A stretch of DNA of 21,046 bases from JAFLCM01 sp964510955 (lineage in GTDB: Bacteria; Planctomycetota; Phycisphaerae; Phycisphaerales; UBA1924): contig CAZEDW010000056.1 in the NCBI GenBank assembly GCA_964510955.1, forward strand, positions 1 through 21,046, given 5' to 3'. The notes under the pieces are model-generated. The model made no database searches and had not been told where the DNA came from. It was given only the letters and a program-made list of their open reading frames with translations. Position 1 is the first letter of the stretch. The number at the start of each line of letters is the position of its first letter. The position numbers and the translations under genes were made by a program. This document shows, one piece after another, positions 7,962 to 15,304 of the stretch.

Positions 7962-9485
7962 ATGAAGAAGAAGACCTCCAAAAGAAAGCCCCGGTCCGCG
8001 CCCCGTTCCCTGCTCGCGATGACAGCCAAGCAGGCACGGGCCTTCCTGCTCAAGCCGGAAAGCTACTGCAATGTGGACTTTCCCGAGTATCTTCAGTTCG
8101 GGAAGCTGATCGCGGCAGTTGCCGGTGTCCTCAAAGGCACACCGCTGAAGTCGGCACAAATGCACACCCCTCGCGATTGCGAAGACGCCAACTACTCCCT
8201 ACTCACCAACAAGGACGGCCGGTATGCCTGGCGTCCCTTTCAGTTGATCCACCCCGCGATTTACGTGTCGCTGGTTCATCGCATCACCGAGCCGGATCAC
8301 TGGAAGACCATCCGCAAGCGGTTCCGTGAGTTTCGGTCGGTTCCCAACTTCAGCTGTCTCAGCATTCCGGTTGAGTCCGCCTCTCGCCGAAAGGACAAGG
8401 CGGAGCAGATTCTGCAATGGTGGACGGGTATCGAGCAAGGCTCAATCGAGCAAGCCCTCGACTACTCTCATGCATTCCACGCGGACATCGCCGACTGCTA
8501 CGGGTCGATCTACACACACTCGATCGCTTGGGCGCTGCACGAGCGCGACGTGGCCAAGAAAAACAAGGGGGATTACAGCTTCATCGGCAACGCCGTGGAC
8601 GCGCACATCCAGGACATGAGGCATGGGCAGACCAACGCGATCCCGCAGGGCTCCGTTCTCATGGACTTCATCGCCGAGATGGTCCTCGGATACGCCGATC
8701 TGGAACTCGCCAGGCGGATCAAGAAAGCTGGAATCACTGACGACTACCACATCCTCCGTTACCGGGACGACTATCGCATCTTCGTGAATGACTCACGGCG
8801 CGGCGAGGCCATCTTGAAGATGCTCACCGAGGTGATGATCGGCCTAGGGCTAAAGCTCAACTCGGACAAGACGAAGGCCAGTGATTCGGTCGTCCACAGT
8901 TCGCTCAAGGAGGACAAGCTGGCGTGGTTGCGCGGGCGTCAGGGAGACAGGGATCTTCAGAAGCATCTGCTTGTCATCCACGCCCACGGGCTAGACAACC
9001 CGAACGCGGGCAGCCTTATCAGAGCCCTCGATGGCTACTGCGTGAGACTCGCGAAAGCCACGAAGATTCAGAACCCGACCGCCTTGGTCAGCATCGCCGT
9101 GGACATTGCGTACACCAGCCCTCGCGTGTTCCCGTTCTGCGCGGCAATCGCGAGCATGATCCTCAAGCAGCTTGACGGCGATGATGCGCGGGTTGCACTG
9201 ATCGAGAAGATCCACCGCAAGATCGGGCGCCTGCCAAATACCGGGCACATGCAGATATGGCTCCAGCGAATCAGCTACCCCTATGACCCCAAGCTCGCCT
9301 TTGAGGAACCCCTGTGCCAGTTGGTTGCGGGGCAAGCGGTCAATCTCTGGAACTGCGATTGGATTTCGTCGAAGACCCTCGTCAAAGCGTTGTCGTCCAA
9401 CGACATTGTTGATCGCTCGAAGCTCAAGAAACTCAAGCCCGTGATGCGGTCGAGCGAAATCGCTCTGTTCGGCTACCTGGATTGA
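7962..9485 (+). CDS. Reverse transcriptase of the Abi/UG (DRT-like) defence type
   Basis: A 507-aa RNA-directed DNA polymerase. Motif A is DIADCYGSIYTHSIAWALH (Asp175 the metal ligand); motif B is GQTNAIPQGSVLMDFIAE (222-239); motif C is YRDD (267-270, catalytic Asp269/Asp270); motif D is LGLKLNSDKTK (295-305). The 'SIYTHSI' form of motif A and the roughly 200-residue all-helical C-terminal half without an X/maturase or endonuclease domain resemble Abi/unknown-group RTs of defence (DRT) systems, not group II introns or retrons. I cannot fix the subgroup. The ATG at 7962 has GAGG six bases upstream; the frame extends to 7875 without a better start. It lies 6 bp before hsdM in the same operon, downstream of the 21-bp array. 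It is apparently intact, so it is probably active. It could work with, or as a backup to, the R-M system. Confidence 0.9.
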   Translation: MKKKTSKRKPRSAPRSLLAMTAKQARAFLLKPESYCNVDFPEYLQFGKLIAAVAGVLKGTPLKSAQMHTPRDCEDANYSLLTNKDGRYAWRPFQLIHPAIYVSLVHRITEPDHWKTIRKRFREFRSVPNFSCLSIPVESASRRKDKAEQILQWWTGIEQGSIEQALDYSHAFHADIADCYGSIYTHSIAWALHERDVAKKNKGDYSFIGNAVDAHIQDMRHGQTNAIPQGSVLMDFIAEMVLGYADLELARRIKKAGITDDYHILRYRDDYRIFVNDSRRGEAILKMLTEVMIGLGLKLNSDKTKASDSVVHSSLKEDKLAWLRGRQGDRDLQKHLLVIHAHGLDNPNAGSLIRALDGYCVRLAKATKIQNPTALVSIAVDIAYTSPRVFPFCAAIASMILKQLDGDDARVALIEKIHRKIGRLPNTGHMQIWLQRISYPYDPKLAFEEPLCQLVAGQAVNLWNCDWISSKTLVKALSSNDIVDRSKLKKLKPVMRSSEIALFGYLD

Positions 9486-9491
9486 CCACGC

Positions 9492-11006
9492 ATGCCCACC
9501 GACACCTCTCAGATCGTCAACAAAGCCTGGAACTACGCCCACGTCCTGCGCGACGACGGGCTGTCGTATATGGCGTACACGGAGCAGATCACCTTCCTGC
9601 TCTTTCTGAAAATGGCCGACGAGATGACGCGCCCGCCGTACAACCGGCCGGCGATCGTGCCCGCCAAGCACTCGTGGGAGTCGCTGCTCAAGCTCGACGG
9701 CGCGGAGCTGGAGACGCACTACAGGACCATCCTGGAGACGCTCGGCAACAAGCCGGGGATGCTCGGCGAGATCTTCAAGAAGGCCCGCATGGAGATTCAG
9801 AACCCGGCCACGCTCAAGCGGCTGATCGTGGACCTGATCGGGGCCGAGCAGTGGACGAAGATGGACTCAGACATCAAGGGGGACATCTACGAGGGGCTGC
9901 TGGCCCGTTCGGCCGCGGAGAGCCCCAAGGGCGCCGGGCAGTACTTCACGCCGCGGGAACTGATCAAGGCGATCGTGGATGTCATGCGCCCGGGGCCGGA
10001 GGACACGGTGTGCGACCCGGCCGCGGGCACGGGCGGGTTCCTGCTGGCGGCCCATGCGTACGTGGTGAAGCACTTCGCCAAGGACCTGGACCCGGACCAG
10101 AAGAAGCACCTGAAGAAGAACTTCGTTCACGCCTGGGAACTGGTCGCGGCGACGGCGCGCTTGTGCATCATGAACCTGTACCTGCACGGCATCGACGCCG
10201 ATCCGTGTCCGGTGCAGAGCGGCGTGGACTCGCTGGCGAGCGACCCAGGCAAGCGGTTCACGATGGTGCTGACGAATCCCCCGTTCGGGAAGAAGAGCAG
10301 CATCTCCATTGTCGGCGAGGATGGCGAACTGGAGAAGGAGGAGCACGCCTACGAGCGTCAGGACTTCTGGACGACCACGAAGAACAAGCAGTTGAACTTC
10401 CTTCAGCACGTCAAGACGCTGCTGAAGGTGAACGGGCGGGCGGCGGTGGTGGTGCCGGACAACGTGCTGTTCGAGGGCGGTGCGGGCGAGACGGTGCGGC
10501 GAAACCTCTTGCGGCAGTTCGATGTGCACACACTGCTTCGGCTTCCCACCGGCATTTTTTACGCCCAGGGCGTGAAGGCCAACGTGCTGTTCTTCGACGC
10601 CAAGCCAGCGCAGGAGGCGCCGTGGACGACGCGGCTGTGGGTGTACGACCTGCGGACCAACATGCACTTCACGCAGAAGGAGCGGCCGCTGAAGCGGGCG
10701 GATCTGGACGAGTTCGTGGCGTGCTACGGAGCGCCGACCGTCGCCGGACGGCAGAAGCGAAAGGCCACGTGGGCCGAGGCGGCGGGCAATGGCGGCGTGG
10801 GGCCGGAAGGGCGGTGGAGGTCGTTTGAATACGACGACCTGTTGAAGCGCGACAAGGCGAATCTCGACATCTTCTGGCTCAAGGACAAGTCGCTGGCCGA
10901 CGGCGAGGACCTGCCCGAGCCGGACGTGCTGGCCCGCGAGATTGCGGACGACCTGCAGACGGCGATGGAGCAGTTTGAGGCGATCGCGGAGGGGTTGAAG
11001 GACTGA
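9492..11006 (+). CDS. hsdM: Type I R-M methyltransferase subunit M
   Basis: A 504-aa adenine-N6 DNA methyltransferase that, with HsdS, protects host sites. An N-terminal helical domain (about 1-130, with the typical YAHVLRDDGLSYMAYTEQITFLLFLKM-like start) precedes the conserved GQYFTPRELIKAIV block (149-162). Methyltransferase motif I is DPAAGTGGF (175-183, S-adenosylmethionine binding) and motif IV is NPPF (262-265, catalytic). It starts 6 bp after the RT stop, so it is probably co-transcribed with the RT, and its normal partner hsdS lies more than 1.9 kb upstream. The stop is followed within 12 bp by the right end of the cassette. Intact and full length. Confidence 0.96.
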   Translation: MPTDTSQIVNKAWNYAHVLRDDGLSYMAYTEQITFLLFLKMADEMTRPPYNRPAIVPAKHSWESLLKLDGAELETHYRTILETLGNKPGMLGEIFKKARMEIQNPATLKRLIVDLIGAEQWTKMDSDIKGDIYEGLLARSAAESPKGAGQYFTPRELIKAIVDVMRPGPEDTVCDPAAGTGGFLLAAHAYVVKHFAKDLDPDQKKHLKKNFVHAWELVAATARLCIMNLYLHGIDADPCPVQSGVDSLASDPGKRFTMVLTNPPFGKKSSISIVGEDGELEKEEHAYERQDFWTTTKNKQLNFLQHVKTLLKVNGRAAVVVPDNVLFEGGAGETVRRNLLRQFDVHTLLRLPTGIFYAQGVKANVLFFDAKPAQEAPWTTRLWVYDLRTNMHFTQKERPLKRADLDEFVACYGAPTVAGRQKRKATWAEAAGNGGVGPEGRWRSFEYDDLLKRDKANLDIFWLKDKSLADGEDLPEPDVLAREIADDLQTAMEQFEAIAEGLKD

Positions 11007-11018
11007 CAGGATGTCCGC

Positions 11019-11058
11019 TCCGCGAGTATCGCTCCCAAGCAAAAGCGCTACTCATGGG
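11019..11058 (-). repeat. Right terminal inverted repeat / recombination site of the cassette
   Basis: On the plus strand the inner arm GAGTATCGCTC (11024-11034), 8-bp spacer CCAAGCAA (11035-11042) and outer arm AAGCGCTACTC (11043-11053) form an imperfect palindrome. The outer match to the left site extends to 11058 (AAGCGCTACTCATGGG). It is inverted relative to 2200-2239, with the same arm facing outward at both ends. The spacer differs from the left one at five of eight positions. It begins 12 bp after the hsdM stop. Confidence 0.75.
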
Positions 11059-11527
11059 CCGGGCTGTTAACCACCCGGCGCGCGGGTGTCTGGCCACTTC
11101 GGGTCCAAGCGGGCATTTGGTTTGTCGAGCTTGGCGATCGCAAACTGCACGGCCTGCACTGCGCTCGGGCGGACCGGCCGTCAGGGGCTGCGGCGTTCCA
11201 CGCCTTAGCTGCGAATTCGGCATCTGGCGAACTTCGCCCTCGCTTCCTTGCTGACTCTCTGAGGCGCTACAACGTCCCCTACTCGGAGCTGCGTCGTGCA
11301 CAGATCGCTCAGAATGGACGGGTTGGGGAGTCGATTCCAGCCGCACGGAACCGTGCCCTGTATCCCGGTTTCCCGCTCCAGTCAGGCTGCAGGCCAGCGA
11401 GGCCCAAGCCCGAGTATTGGACGGTTCCACCTTGTTTGGCTGGGGGTCGCGGTCCTTGGCTGACCCTCAACTAGGGAGTACATAAGCGCTCACAAACACG
11501 AGACTTACGCATATGCGCCCGTAGAAG
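11059..11527. other. Intergenic region right of the cassette, no supported gene
   Basis: No reading frame here has a credible start with a ribosome-binding site. One plus-strand frame stays open from about 11060 to 11474 but has no ATG and no recognisable domain; it might be a decayed gene end. GCCGGG and CCCGGC around 11058-11079 could form a hairpin that ends transcription leaving hsdM, though there is no T-run. Otherwise nothing is seen. Confidence 0.4.
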
Positions 11528-11556
11528 TTGTTGCGGCCCGTGCAACTTGGTATGTT
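11528..11556 (+). promoter_or_regulatory. Candidate sigma70-type promoter for the lipoprotein operon
   Basis: TTGTTG (11528-11533) and TATGTT (11551-11556) are separated by 17 bp, the ideal spacing, in a stretch that is less GC-rich than its surroundings. A transcript starting near 11563 would have a leader of about 90 nt before the first lipoprotein ATG. This is a motif match only. Confidence 0.4.
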
Positions 11557-11652
11557 GTGCTTGGAGTATTCGCGCCGGAGAATCATCTGCAGGTCTCTCT
11601 CATTCGGGCGTCACGATCAACGCCGAGGTTCAACTGCCGCAGGAGGTCCCAC

Positions 11653-12321
11653 ATGCGATTTGGAGCGATCATGGAATGTGCCGGTGTTCGATCGCTGGTT
11701 ATCGCGGTCGCAACGGGCGCGATCGCACTGGGCGGAAGCGGGTGCGCGAATCAGGGGCCTTCTGGCAACAGCGGTGGTCGCATCGATCCGTACCGTTCCA
11801 AGGGCCGGATCACGTCTGATCGGGCCGCCAGCACTCCTGAGATGCTCGAGGCGTGCGACAAGACCGCCGCCGCCGTAGCGTCCCGCATCGGCGATGTCGT
11901 CCGTCGCGATCACCCGCAGAGCAAAGTGGTGATCGAGCTCGGTCTGATTGAGAACCAGACGCACGGCACCATGAGCAACGACTTCGATCTGATCCGGCGC
12001 CGACTCACCGATCGTCTCGTCAACTCCGATGTCGTCCGGCAGGTTGCGAGGATAAACGAGGCCCCCGAATCGATGGACGCTCAGTCGCGCCGATTCGAGC
12101 AAACTCAGCCTGTGGATCGCATGGACGAGAACCTCTCGGCCGCCGCGCCATCCACCGCGCGCTACGCGGGCGGGGACACCTACCTTCTCAATGGTTACTT
12201 CGGCGAGCAGAGCCGATCCGGGGCGGCATACAGCTTCTATTTCTTCCAGATGAAGCTCGTGAACCTTCAAACGCGCGAAGTACTCTTCTCCGAGCCGTTT
12301 GAGTTTGCCCAGACCCGTTGA
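11653..12321 (+). CDS. LpoB-like lipoprotein (penicillin-binding protein activator family)
   Basis: A 222-aa predicted lipoprotein. In this family, outer-membrane LpoB reaches through the periplasm to stimulate a class A peptidoglycan synthase. ATG 11653 has AGGAGG six bases upstream; the frame is open earlier, but that extension lacks a ribosome-binding site. A hydrophobic signal (residues 12-28) ends at Cys31 in GGSGC, a slightly atypical lipobox. A flexible Gly/Ser-rich linker follows. The globular part has the family hallmarks: VVIELGLIENQT (92-103), an IRRRLTDRLVNSDVV helix (114-128), and the late YLLNGYF ... QMKLVNLQTREVLFSEPFEF strands (177-218). First gene of a plus-strand operon with a second LpoB-like gene 51 bp downstream. 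The family assignment is by motif pattern. Confidence 0.75.
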   Translation: MRFGAIMECAGVRSLVIAVATGAIALGGSGCANQGPSGNSGGRIDPYRSKGRITSDRAASTPEMLEACDKTAAAVASRIGDVVRRDHPQSKVVIELGLIENQTHGTMSNDFDLIRRRLTDRLVNSDVVRQVARINEAPESMDAQSRRFEQTQPVDRMDENLSAAAPSTARYAGGDTYLLNGYFGEQSRSGAAYSFYFFQMKLVNLQTREVLFSEPFEFAQTR

Positions 12322-12372
12322 ACCAGGGGCGCGTGTGACCAAGGGGTGCCGCGTCCGCCACCGGAGGCGTCC

Positions 12373-12969
12373 ATGAACCGCACCAGTTGCGTTCTTCTGA
12401 TGCTCGCGCTCGCCGGGATGACGGCTGCAGTCGTCGGCTGCGCCGGCAGTCCCAAACCGCGAACTACCGCTGTTACCTCCGCGGACATCCAGCTCAGCTC
12501 GACCGAGCTTGTGCAGAAACTGGCGGACAGCCCGTTCCTCAGCGCCCGCAAGCCGGATTCGCCGCCGCTTGCGGTATGCCCGGGTGCGATCACTAATCGG
12601 TCCAACGAGCGGCTCTCGCGCGTGGACCAGTGCGGCGTTGTGGCGCGAATCCTGGGCGACCCGGGTGTGCGGGCTTTATTTGAGCAGAAAAACATCCGGG
12701 TCGTCGATCCCCCGGAGGACGGGGCGCTGTACGCCGGCCTGGGCTTCACGCCCTCGCCCGGCGCCGCGGTGGCGCGCCCGTCGCACGTGCTGCAGGCGTC
12801 GTTCGGGTCGATGACCCGGGCTGCCGCCGGCACCGCGCAGAAGGTCTCCAATGAGCGGATGGACTACTTCAGCGTGCAACTCGAGATCGTGGACGTGGCG
12901 ACACGCGAGAAGGTGTGGTCCGGGTATTCCGAGTTCGCTCGCGTTGCTTACGGCGACCTCATCGACTGA
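12373..12969 (+). CDS. Second LpoB-like lipoprotein, divergent
   Basis: A 198-aa predicted lipoprotein. ATG 12373 is preceded by GGAGG at five bases. The signal peptide ends in AVVGC with lipidated Cys23. It keeps the outline of LpoB: LAVCPGAITNRS (66-77) aligns without gaps to the equivalent strand of the preceding protein (G-x-I-x-N-(Q/R)-(S/T)), and the C-terminus has VLQASFGSM ... DYFSVQLEIVDVATREKVWSGYSEF (139-188). A Pro/Gly-rich insertion (about 112-136) is specific to it. Overall similarity to the first copy is low, so the duplication is old and the two may have different partners. Third gene in the operon starts 44 bp downstream. Confidence 0.7.
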   Translation: MNRTSCVLLMLALAGMTAAVVGCAGSPKPRTTAVTSADIQLSSTELVQKLADSPFLSARKPDSPPLAVCPGAITNRSNERLSRVDQCGVVARILGDPGVRALFEQKNIRVVDPPEDGALYAGLGFTPSPGAAVARPSHVLQASFGSMTRAAAGTAQKVSNERMDYFSVQLEIVDVATREKVWSGYSEFARVAYGDLID

Positions 12970-12981
12970 CTCCCGTACATC

Positions 12982-12997
12982 GCCGGCCAATGCCGGC
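12982..12997 (+). other. Intercistronic hairpin between the second LpoB-like gene and the COG3014-like gene
   Basis: GCCGGC-CAAT-GCCGGC forms a compact 6-bp GC stem with a tetraloop in the 44-bp gap, just upstream of the GGAGG of the next gene. There is no T-tract. It could stabilise upstream mRNA or set relative expression; function is inferred. Confidence 0.4.
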
Positions 12998-13013
12998 TCG
13001 ATCGGAGGCTTCC

Positions 13014-14798
13014 ATGCGGGCAATCACGCTTCATCGATCTGCGGCCCTGGCGACGGGGCTGCTCCTGGCCGGGTGCGGGTCATCGTACAAAGCCAACACC
13101 CAGGTGCTCGGACTTGTGCATCAGGGCGAGTTTTCTGCAGCCCGTGAGCAGGTGGTGCTCGGCGCGTCAAAGAACAAGACGGACCGGCGTTACGCGCTGG
13201 ACCGCCTGAAGCGTTTGACGCTCTCGAACGCGGAAGGCGTCCCATGGGCCGACGAGGGCAACGCTGACCGCATGTACGACGTCTTGCGCACCCAGGGTGT
13301 GAATGCCGACAAAACGGTCGCCTCGGTGATGGTCGGCGGCGGCAATGTGCGCGTGTGGAAGGGCGAGCCGTTCGAGCAGGCTATGGCCTACTGTCAGATA
13401 GCCATTCACGACGCCATGGAGGGCGAATGGGGCAACGCACGCGCAGCCGCCATTAACTCGCTGTTCCTGCTCCGCGATTTCTCTGAGGCTGTTCAGAAGG
13501 CGAAGGGCGCCGCGAAGACGCCCGCTGCGGCGCCGGCCCAGACTGGTGGGCAGCAGGCACAGCAGCCAATGTCGGATGTGGCGACGCAAAAGCAGCAGCT
13601 TGTGCAGGCTTCGCGTTCAGACGGCAAAGCCAAGTCGAACGCCGGGGACCCACTGGGCGTCGAATACCGCGCGGTGGCCTCGAACTTTGAGTTGGGCTAT
13701 CTGCTTCGTGCCGTCGCGGCCCGCGAAATCGGTGCCACCGACGACATGCGCGAGGCGTTGGCCACGCTCAAGTCGTTCGCGCCCAGCCTCGCGGAGCTGG
13801 CGGCGCGCATCGAGTCCGGTGGCTACAACACCGTTCTGGTGGTTGACTTCGGCGACGGACCAGAAAAGTTTGGGACCGGGTACCTGCGCTCCATCACGGA
13901 CTTCCGCCCGCGCATGGCCTCGGACACGGGCATGCTGGCAATGCGCTGGGGCACTGGTTCGGAGAGGTTTCCGTGGGTCACGGACCTAAACGCCAAGACG
14001 GCAGACCTTCGCTGGCACGCCGAGGAGGACATGTCGCGGGCCCGCGCCTATATTGGAACGGCCCTCGCAGCGAGCGGTGCGGCCGTGGCGGCGTCAAGCA
14101 ATAGCCGTGGCGGTTTGCTCGCCGGACTGCTCATGATGGGCGCGGGGGCATACCTCATGTCCACCGCTCAGGCCGATACCGCCTACTGCGAACTTCTTCC
14201 GCAACGCACCTACATCGGCCTGGCGACTCTCACCCCGGGCTTTCAGAGTGTTACCGTCGAGGTCGAAGGTCACGATAGTGCCAAGTTGGTGCTCACCGGC
14301 CTGCGTGCCCCCGCCCAAGGCACCGCCCAGCTTCGATACGTCCGCCTCCCCGATCAACCCGGGCCGTGGGCCACCAGCGGGCGGGTCGAGTACTCCAACA
14401 AGGTAACGGGCGATGCGCCGGGGCGGCAGTTGCCCTTCATCCTCGGCGGCATCGACGCCCGCCCCCCCACGCCCGACGTGATGAGCATCTACCACAGCGC
14501 AGGCCTGCCCAACGACGTGGACTCGGGAGCGATGGTGGCGCTGTACCATGCCGAAGGCGTGCTGATCGAGGGGATCGACCCGCCGTTTGAGGTCGGTCGC
14601 CATTTGCTGGAGGGCGGGAACTGCCTGTATACCCCTCTGGGCGGTACGGTTGGGTTTGTTCGTCTGTACGGCCAGGAGCACGCCGCGTACCAGCCCAAGA
14701 GCAAAGAAGTCAAGGATTTGCTCACCCGGATGAGCGTACCCGCCGGTGCGGTGTCCAAGCCCGTCGCGATGGACGGGGTAACAGGAGGTGACCGGTGA
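13014..14798 (+). CDS. Large COG3014-like lipoprotein
   Basis: A 594-aa predicted lipoprotein. ATG 13014 lies five bases after GGAGG (13004-13008); the signal ends in LLLAGC with Cys21. The N-terminal half is TPR-like; residues 117-155 (GEPFEQAMAYCQIAIHDAMEGEWGNARAAA in outline) match the recurrent 'E-x-x-x-A-x-x-Y-x-A-L-x-x-L-x-x-G-D-x-x-x-A-R' pattern of COG3014 proteins. Residues 165-212 are a low-complexity Ala/Gln linker. A hydrophobic segment (366-384, GGLLAGLLMMGAGAYLMST) lies before a beta-rich C-terminal part. COG3014 genes are often found beside LpoB and YcfL genes, as here. The stop overlaps the next start (TGATG). Its molecular role is unknown even in better-studied bacteria. Confidence 0.7.
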   Translation: MRAITLHRSAALATGLLLAGCGSSYKANTQVLGLVHQGEFSAAREQVVLGASKNKTDRRYALDRLKRLTLSNAEGVPWADEGNADRMYDVLRTQGVNADKTVASVMVGGGNVRVWKGEPFEQAMAYCQIAIHDAMEGEWGNARAAAINSLFLLRDFSEAVQKAKGAAKTPAAAPAQTGGQQAQQPMSDVATQKQQLVQASRSDGKAKSNAGDPLGVEYRAVASNFELGYLLRAVAAREIGATDDMREALATLKSFAPSLAELAARIESGGYNTVLVVDFGDGPEKFGTGYLRSITDFRPRMASDTGMLAMRWGTGSERFPWVTDLNAKTADLRWHAEEDMSRARAYIGTALAASGAAVAASSNSRGGLLAGLLMMGAGAYLMSTAQADTAYCELLPQRTYIGLATLTPGFQSVTVEVEGHDSAKLVLTGLRAPAQGTAQLRYVRLPDQPGPWATSGRVEYSNKVTGDAPGRQLPFILGGIDARPPTPDVMSIYHSAGLPNDVDSGAMVALYHAEGVLIEGIDPPFEVGRHLLEGGNCLYTPLGGTVGFVRLYGQEHAAYQPKSKEVKDLLTRMSVPAGAVSKPVAMDGVTGGDR

Positions 14799-15223
14799 TG
14801 ACCCGTTGTGTTCGCTCGGCGTGTACTGCGGCGCTGTTTGCCTCGGCCTTGGCCTTTGGGGCGTGCGACCCGATGCACAAGACGCCCGGCGCGGTGCGCG
14901 ACCCCCAGCCCACGGCCCAGTACCCGTTTATCGCGGTTGAGGCGCCCCTGCAGAGATACGTCGGTGTCGACGACTCCGGCATCGTGGTGGACCCGCCCAC
15001 CGAGTCTCGCCCGCTGCATGTGACCGTCCCGCTACGCTCGCTGGCGGATAACCAGATGACGGTCCAGTACGAGTTCACCTGGTTCGATGCCGATGGGCGC
15101 GACCTTGGGCATTCGGGCTGGCAGTTCCTCGCGCTGGAGCCGAGGCTCCAGCGCCGCCTCAGCGGCAACTCGCTCACGTCCAAAGCAACGCGGTGGCGCC
15201 TTGAGGTCCGCTCGGCCCGTTAG
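14798..15223 (+). CDS. YcfL-like (DUF1425) lipoprotein
   Basis: A 141-aa predicted lipoprotein. AGGAGG (14783-14788) precedes both a GTG at 14795 and the ATG at 14798; I chose ATG because it shares a base with the upstream stop (TGATG). The signal ends near Cys23 (FGAC, a weak lipobox). The rest is an immunoglobulin-like beta domain with the DUF1425 hallmarks: LHVTVPLRSLADNQMTVQYEF, then TWFDADGRDL, a conserved Trp (GHSGWQFL) and final LEVRSAR strand. In Escherichia coli ycfL is next to lpoB, which supports reading this operon as a peptidoglycan-synthase accessory cluster. Last gene of the operon; a terminator overlaps its stop codon. Confidence 0.75.
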   Translation: MTRCVRSACTAALFASALAFGACDPMHKTPGAVRDPQPTAQYPFIAVEAPLQRYVGVDDSGIVVDPPTESRPLHVTVPLRSLADNQMTVQYEFTWFDADGRDLGHSGWQFLALEPRLQRRLSGNSLTSKATRWRLEVRSAR

Positions 15224-15240
15224 AGTTCTACCGGGCTTTT
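15215..15240 (+). terminator. Intrinsic terminator of the lipoprotein operon
   Basis: GCCCG-T-TAG and CTA-C-CGGGC pair into an 8-bp stem with one T/C mismatch and an AGTT loop, followed by TTTT (15237-15240). The TAG in the left arm is the stop codon of the YcfL-like gene, so the terminator begins inside the coding sequence. Confidence 0.7.
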
Positions 15241-15304
15241 CTAGTATTCCGCGCCCCACACAGGCCCGACACAGGGATAACGCACGACTCAAGGAGACTG
15301 AAAG

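Larger units (their letters stand above)
2200..11058. mobile_element. Integrase-carried type I R-M plus reverse transcriptase cassette
   Basis: An 8.86-kb segment bounded by 40-bp inverted repeats. It contains exactly one recombinase at the left end, facing inward, and a complete defence operon (hsdR, hsdS, RT, hsdM) in the same direction. The right repeat starts 12 bases after the hsdM stop, so nothing beyond the operon is carried. In both repeats the GAGTAGCGCTT arm faces out and the GAGCGATACTC arm faces in. This fits either terminal inverted repeats, or attL/attR hybrids between a symmetric chromosomal site and a symmetric element site. A relic of a related recombinase just outside the left end shows that similar elements have used the locus before. 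Boundaries are from sequence; mobility is inferred. Confidence 0.7.

Noticed and set aside
7101..8165. 354-codon minus-strand frame across hsdS end, array and RT start
   Set aside because: It is antisense to two certain genes, has no ribosome-binding site or recognisable domain, and stays open because the 21-bp units lack stops.
9482..10828. 448-codon plus-strand frame inside hsdM
   Set aside because: Out-of-frame shadow, Gly/Arg/Ala-rich, with no domain; hsdM in the other frame carries all methyltransferase motifs.
11060..11474. Open plus-strand frame right of the cassette
   Set aside because: No ATG start or ribosome-binding site, and no recognisable domain; at most a decayed remnant.
11481..11500. 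Possible third recombination site (TAAGCGCTCAC)
   Set aside because: Only about 8 of 11 arm positions match and there is no partner arm at the right spacing.
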